10,014 nucleotides of DNA from PVC group bacterium (ex Bugula neritina AB1) (GTDB lineage Bacteria > GCA-001730085). A program made the position numbers and the translations under genes. Where the stretch lies: contig MDLB01000053.1 of NCBI GenBank assembly GCA_001730085.1, forward strand, positions 1 through 10,014, written 5' to 3'. Each line of letters begins with the position of its first letter. Within the stretch, counting starts at the first letter, position 1. The notes under the pieces are model-generated. The model saw only the letters and a list, made by a program, of their open reading frames with translations, had not been told where the DNA came from and made no database searches. Shown here piece after piece: positions 7,456-10,014 of the stretch.

Positions 7456-7755
7456 ATGAAACTTTTACAAAACTTACGAAAAAAGTGGCAACTTTCTTAC
7501 TTTGACTTTTTTGCCGTACTCCTAACATTTGCATTAACGGGAATGTCTGTGGTTTGGCTTAAAAAACCTATTTTAGATACAGTTTTACCTATGGGATCAC
7601 CCTCATGGGTCAAAGTCATTGCCTATCTTTCTTTGATTTTACCTCTGTATCAGGCTTTGTTGATCCTATACGGAACACTTTTAGGCCAATTCTCTTTTTT
7701 TTGGGAAAAAGAGAAAAAGTTTTTAAGATTTTTTTTCCGTTGGTACAAAAAATAA
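7456..7755 (+). CDS. Small two-helix membrane protein, DUF6787-like (99 aa)
   Basis: 99-residue protein with a basic N-terminus (KLLQNLRKKW), two hydrophobic segments (about 16-36 and 52-76), then LGQFSFFWEKEKKFLRFFFRW, a very basic, aromatic tail. The layout, with a KKW-type start, two helices and a GQF.FFW.KEKK ending, resembles from memory the DUF6787 family of short membrane proteins, which has no known function. I cannot confirm this by search. An AAAGGATAGG stretch serves as ribosome site about 10 nt before the ATG. It follows the doxX-CSD gene by 37 nt, so the two are probably co-transcribed. A strong stem-loop starts directly at its stop codon. Confidence 0.75.
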   Translation: MKLLQNLRKKWQLSYFDFFAVLLTFALTGMSVVWLKKPILDTVLPMGSPSWVKVIAYLSLILPLYQALLILYGTLLGQFSFFWEKEKKFLRFFFRWYKK

Positions 7756-7794
7756 AGATCATTGCAAAATAGATAAACTATTTTGCAATGATCT
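7756..7794 (+). terminator. Perfect 17-bp stem-loop between the small membrane protein and msrA
   Basis: AGATCATTGCAAAATAG (7756-7772), 5-nt loop ATAAA, then CTATTTTGCAATGATCT (7778-7794), with no mismatch. It begins one base after the stop codon at 7753-7755. It is the strongest hairpin in the window. A clear U-tract is missing on both sides, so it may be a weak or bidirectional terminator, an mRNA-end protector, or a processing site within a longer operon that includes msrA. Confidence 0.55.
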
Positions 7795-7826
7795 AAATTT
7801 AAACAGAAAAAAAGAAAGTGTCACAG

Positions 7827-8360
7827 ATGTCTTTAGAAAAAGCAACATTCGCAGGAGGATGTTTTTGGTGCATGCAAAAACCCTTCGCCACCCTTTCCGG
7901 TGTAAAAAAAACACAGGTAGGATATATGGGAGGCGAAACAGTTGACCCTACTTATGAATCAGTCTCATCTGGTAAAACAGGTCATGCAGAAGTCATAGAA
8001 ATCATTTATAACCCTGAAGAAACTATCTATACAGACCTCCTCGATGTCTTTTGGAAAAATATCGACCCCACTCAGATAGATCAACAGTTTTATGACCGTG
8101 GATCTCAATATAGGACAGCTATTTTTTATCACAATACTGATCAACAGAAGTTGGCTCAACTTAGTCAAAAAAAACTGTCAGAGACAAACATTTTTTCTAA
8201 ACCTATTCAAACTCAAATCCTTCAAGCTTCCAGTTTCTATCCAGCAGAGGTTATTCATCAAGATTATTATAAAAACTTCCCTTCACATTATAAAAATTAT
8301 TATCAAAACTCTGGACGTGAAGCTTTTTTTACAAAAACATGGGATAAAGACCCCCTTTAA
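7827..8360 (+). CDS. msrA: Peptide-methionine (S)-S-oxide reductase MsrA
   Basis: Reduces methionine-S-sulfoxide, free or in proteins, back to methionine, repairing oxidative damage in the cytosol. With the ATG at 7827 it has 177 residues, the usual MsrA size. A GTG at 7818 is in frame, but the weak purine-rich AGAAAG site (7813-7818) overlaps it and is well placed only for the ATG. Visible motifs are GGCFWC (10-15, catalytic Cys12), VGYMGG (31-36), SSGKTGHAEV (47-56), DRGSQYRTAIF (90-100) and AEVIHQDYYKNF (140-151). The only cysteines are Cys12 and Cys15. There is no C-terminal resolving Cys, so Cys15 or an outside thiol must recycle the enzyme. It lacks an MsrB domain. The next gene starts 3 nt after its stop. 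Confidence 0.95.
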   Translation: MSLEKATFAGGCFWCMQKPFATLSGVKKTQVGYMGGETVDPTYESVSSGKTGHAEVIEIIYNPEETIYTDLLDVFWKNIDPTQIDQQFYDRGSQYRTAIFYHNTDQQKLAQLSQKKLSETNIFSKPIQTQILQASSFYPAEVIHQDYYKNFPSHYKNYYQNSGREAFFTKTWDKDPL

Positions 8361-8363
8361 ATC

Positions 8364-8800
8364 ATGAGGACTACTTCTAAAACCAAGTTGTTATACAACT
8401 GGGGAGGTTCCTCTGCTCTAGAGTCTCATGTCATCACCCCTCCATTTCAAAACTCTTTGTCAAAAATATTAGATACGGAAGTATCCTTAACTATTAGAGG
8501 TCAAGGCCTCAACTATGGGGATGCTGCTTTATATCACAAAACTCTCTCAACACATTTCTGGGATAAAATTATTCACTTCGACAAAGATCTAGGCCTCATC
8601 AAATGTCCATCAGGAATAACCCTCGATAAAATTTTAAGATTTATTGTCCCAAAAGGTTACTTTCTACCTGTAACCCCAGGAAGCAAAAATATTTCTTTAG
8701 GAGGAGCTATCGCCGCTGATGTTCACGGAAAGAACCACCATCATGATGGGAGCCTCTCTTCTTTCATCACCTCTTTAACTATACAAACCTCTGCAAAGGT
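8364..8800 (+). pseudogene. DprE1-like FAD-dependent oxidase, 5' fragment interrupted by an IS
   Basis: The first 145 or so residues match the FAD-binding (PCMH-type) half of DprE1-like sugar oxidases, which act with a DprE2-like reductase to epimerise decaprenyl-phosphoryl-ribose to arabinose in actinobacteria; other bacteria carry relatives of less certain substrate. Visible motifs are TIRGQGLNYGD (43-53), LIKCPSGITLDKIL (78-91), PVTPGS (102-107), SLGGAIAADVHGKNHHHDGS (111-130) and FITSLTI (134-140). Full-length members have about 440-460 residues, so two thirds are missing: FMN/FAD half only, no substrate-binding C-terminal domain. The inverted repeat of an IS begins at 8801, and the reading frame then runs 29 or so codons into the element to a stop at 8889-8891. 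It starts 3 nt after msrA with no clear ribosome site, suggesting coupling to it. The rest of the gene should lie right of the window. Confidence 0.85.
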
Positions 8801-8812
8801 TAAGACCTCTGC
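8801..8812 (+). repeat. Left terminal inverted repeat of the IS
   Basis: TAAGACCTCTGC, the exact reverse complement of 10003-10014. Beyond the 12 bases the match weakens: 17 of the first 21 positions agree. The codon frame of the DprE1-like gene passes straight into it. Confidence 0.85.
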
Positions 8813-8887
8813 GCGACTATTGGAAAATTCATTTTTAACTAACAAAGTATTTTTTAGGACTATGAGTATTAAAAACAGAGAAATATT

Positions 8888-9855
8888 CTAATAAAAGGAT
8901 AGGCTTTTAGCAGTAAGTTGAGCTAAGGTTTTATCATATCCAATATATATAATTCTATAAAAATAAAATTTTATCTTTAAATTAGCAAAAGTTTGATCAA
9001 AAATATATCTTATTTTAGAGATAGATCGATTATCTTTTTTTCTTCTTCAGTAAGAGCTCCCTTCCGAACAGCTTTGTGAATAATTTTATCTTTTATTTTA
9101 TTTTGTTTAAAAATTTCACGATTTTTCTTACAAGCAAAGTCTTTATCTTCATAGACAACCTTGCAGGCAAGAGATTCTATCGTTTTTGTTAGTTGGTGCA
9201 TTTCAGAAACGTTCGCAGAAGTAATGTGCGCTTTTTGAATAAACCCTTCTTCATTTACCGATAAGAATCCTTTGTATCCAAAGTGATATTTGTGGGCTTT
9301 TTTTAACCACCTTGCATCAGGGTCTTTTGAATAAATAATATTTGCAGTTTCTTCAGACTCCTCTTTTTCCTGTCTATCTTTCTCTACTTTTTCAAGCTCT
9401 ATACTTTTCCTTGGCCTAGAAGAAGACTCAATAACCGTTGCATCTACAATAGCTCCTTCACAATCTTTTACGAACAATCCTCTATTCGATAATTGCTCAT
9501 TGACTTCTTTTAAAATCTTATCCCATAGCTTATGTTCGGTAAGTTTATTTCTAAATCGACAGAGAGTTGTTTCGTCTGGATAGTTATCGTCAAAATCTGT
9601 AAACATTATAAAATCAAGCCTTAGACGCAAACTTTCTTCTAAGTTCGGATCACTTAGGCTATACCATTGACATAAAAGTATGGCTTTAAACATTTGCAAA
9701 GGGTTATATTGCCTTTGGCCTCCTAGGTCCTTGCCTTTTTTATAAAGTGGACCTAGAGTTTTTTGAATTCTTGACCAGTTTAAAAGTTTTTCTAATTTAA
9801 TAAGATTGTTATTTTTAGCGATACGTTGTTTTGCACTTAACAATAAAAAAGACAT
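8888..9855 (-). pseudogene. IS5-family transposase with a C-terminal frameshift
   Basis: DDE transposase. The first frame gives 281 residues (9855 to a TAA at 9010-9012): LGGQRQYNPLQMFKAILLCQ (44-63), DETTLCRFRNKL (94-105), first catalytic Asp138 in AIVDATVIES, HFGYKGFLSV (191-200), and second catalytic Asp, probably 237, in VYEDKDFACKKNRE. A Lys/Glu-rich linker lies around 150-170. The usual C-terminal block is absent from this frame but present in the -1 frame, from about 9017 to a TAG at 8888-8890: SKIRYIFDQTFANLKIKF followed by YRIIYIGYDKTLAQL. Joined, the protein would be about 321 residues, the family's normal length. The joint lies in a TCTCT run, as if CT had been added. The place of the last catalytic Glu (usually ..VEQ.F..LK) holds Asp (IFDQTF). 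Probably inactive, though a programmed frameshift cannot be excluded. Confidence 0.88.
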
Positions 9856-10002
9856 TTTTTTTTATTCCATATTAATGCAATTAATTATTAATAATATACA
9901 TTCTATTATATATTATCTAGCCATTATTTGATAGTCTTTTTTAAGCAATAAATTTATGAAAAATTAGATCTAGCCTATTTCTTTTGAAATTGAAGTGGTT
10001 GT

Positions 10003-10014
10003 GCAGAGGTCTTA
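10003..10014 (-). repeat. Right terminal inverted repeat of the IS
   Basis: GCAGAGGTCTTA at the extreme end of the window, the exact reverse complement of 8801-8812. The stretch between it and the transposase start (9856-10002) is AT-rich, with no gene; it is the upstream end of the element and should hold the transposase promoter. Confidence 0.85.

Larger units (their letters stand above)
8801..10014 (-). mobile_element. IS5-type insertion sequence, complete or nearly so
   Basis: An element of about 1.2 kb carrying one transposase gene and bounded by 12-bp perfect terminal inverted repeats (8801-8812 and 10003-10014). The left edge reads TTAA at 8800-8803, and the right edge reads TTA at the window end. 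With a TTAA target duplication (fitting the YTAR target of some IS5 members) the element proper would be 8804-10011, 1208 bp. The last base of the right copy is outside the window, and the palindromic target makes the exact edge ambiguous. It sits inside the DprE1-like gene, with the transposase opposite to that gene. Confidence 0.85.

Noticed and set aside
8870-8891. The peptide KNREIF at the end of the chimeric oxidase also occurs in the transposase
   Set aside because: The codons and strand differ and the surrounding DNA does not match, so it is coincidence.

Overview
The window is AT-rich bacterial DNA with Shine-Dalgarno-like sites (AGGAG, AAAGGAG), TATAAT-type -10 boxes, tight operon overlaps (ATGA) and a decaying insertion sequence (IS). 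This suits a low-GC, probably Gram-negative bacterium, perhaps host-associated. An environmental Chlamydiae-like organism is one possibility, but nothing here fixes the lineage. The promoter and ribosome-site style argues mildly against Bacteroidetes.

Left two thirds (about 100-6200, minus strand): a classical (isochorismate) menaquinone operon. In transcription order it reads: unrecognised 140-residue protein, ubiE/menG, menF, menD, menH, menB, then a good rho-independent terminator. MenF makes isochorismate, MenD makes SEPHCHC, MenH gives SHCHC, MenB makes 1,4-dihydroxy-2-naphthoyl-CoA, and UbiE/MenG methylates demethylmenaquinone. menC, menE, menA and the polyprenyl diphosphate synthase are not in the window, so they must lie elsewhere if the pathway is complete.

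Middle (6104-6800): about 700 bp of very AT-rich divergent intergenic DNA with no convincing gene. It has a TATAAT box facing the men operon, an extended -10 (TGCTATAAT) facing right, an AT-only hairpin, and two short GC-richer islets.

Right third (6801-8800, plus strand): a DoxX membrane protein fused to a cold-shock RNA/DNA-binding domain, a 99-residue two-helix membrane protein (DUF6787-like), a perfect 17-bp stem-loop, msrA (methionine sulfoxide reductase A), and the 5' third of a DprE1-like FAD-dependent sugar oxidase.

Right end (8801-10014): an IS5-type insertion sequence interrupts the DprE1-like gene. It has 12-bp perfect terminal inverted repeats and a TTAA at the junction. Its transposase is frameshifted near the C-terminus and its last catalytic acid appears to be Asp instead of Glu. 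The window ends at the outer edge of the element, so the other half of the broken oxidase gene would be just beyond.
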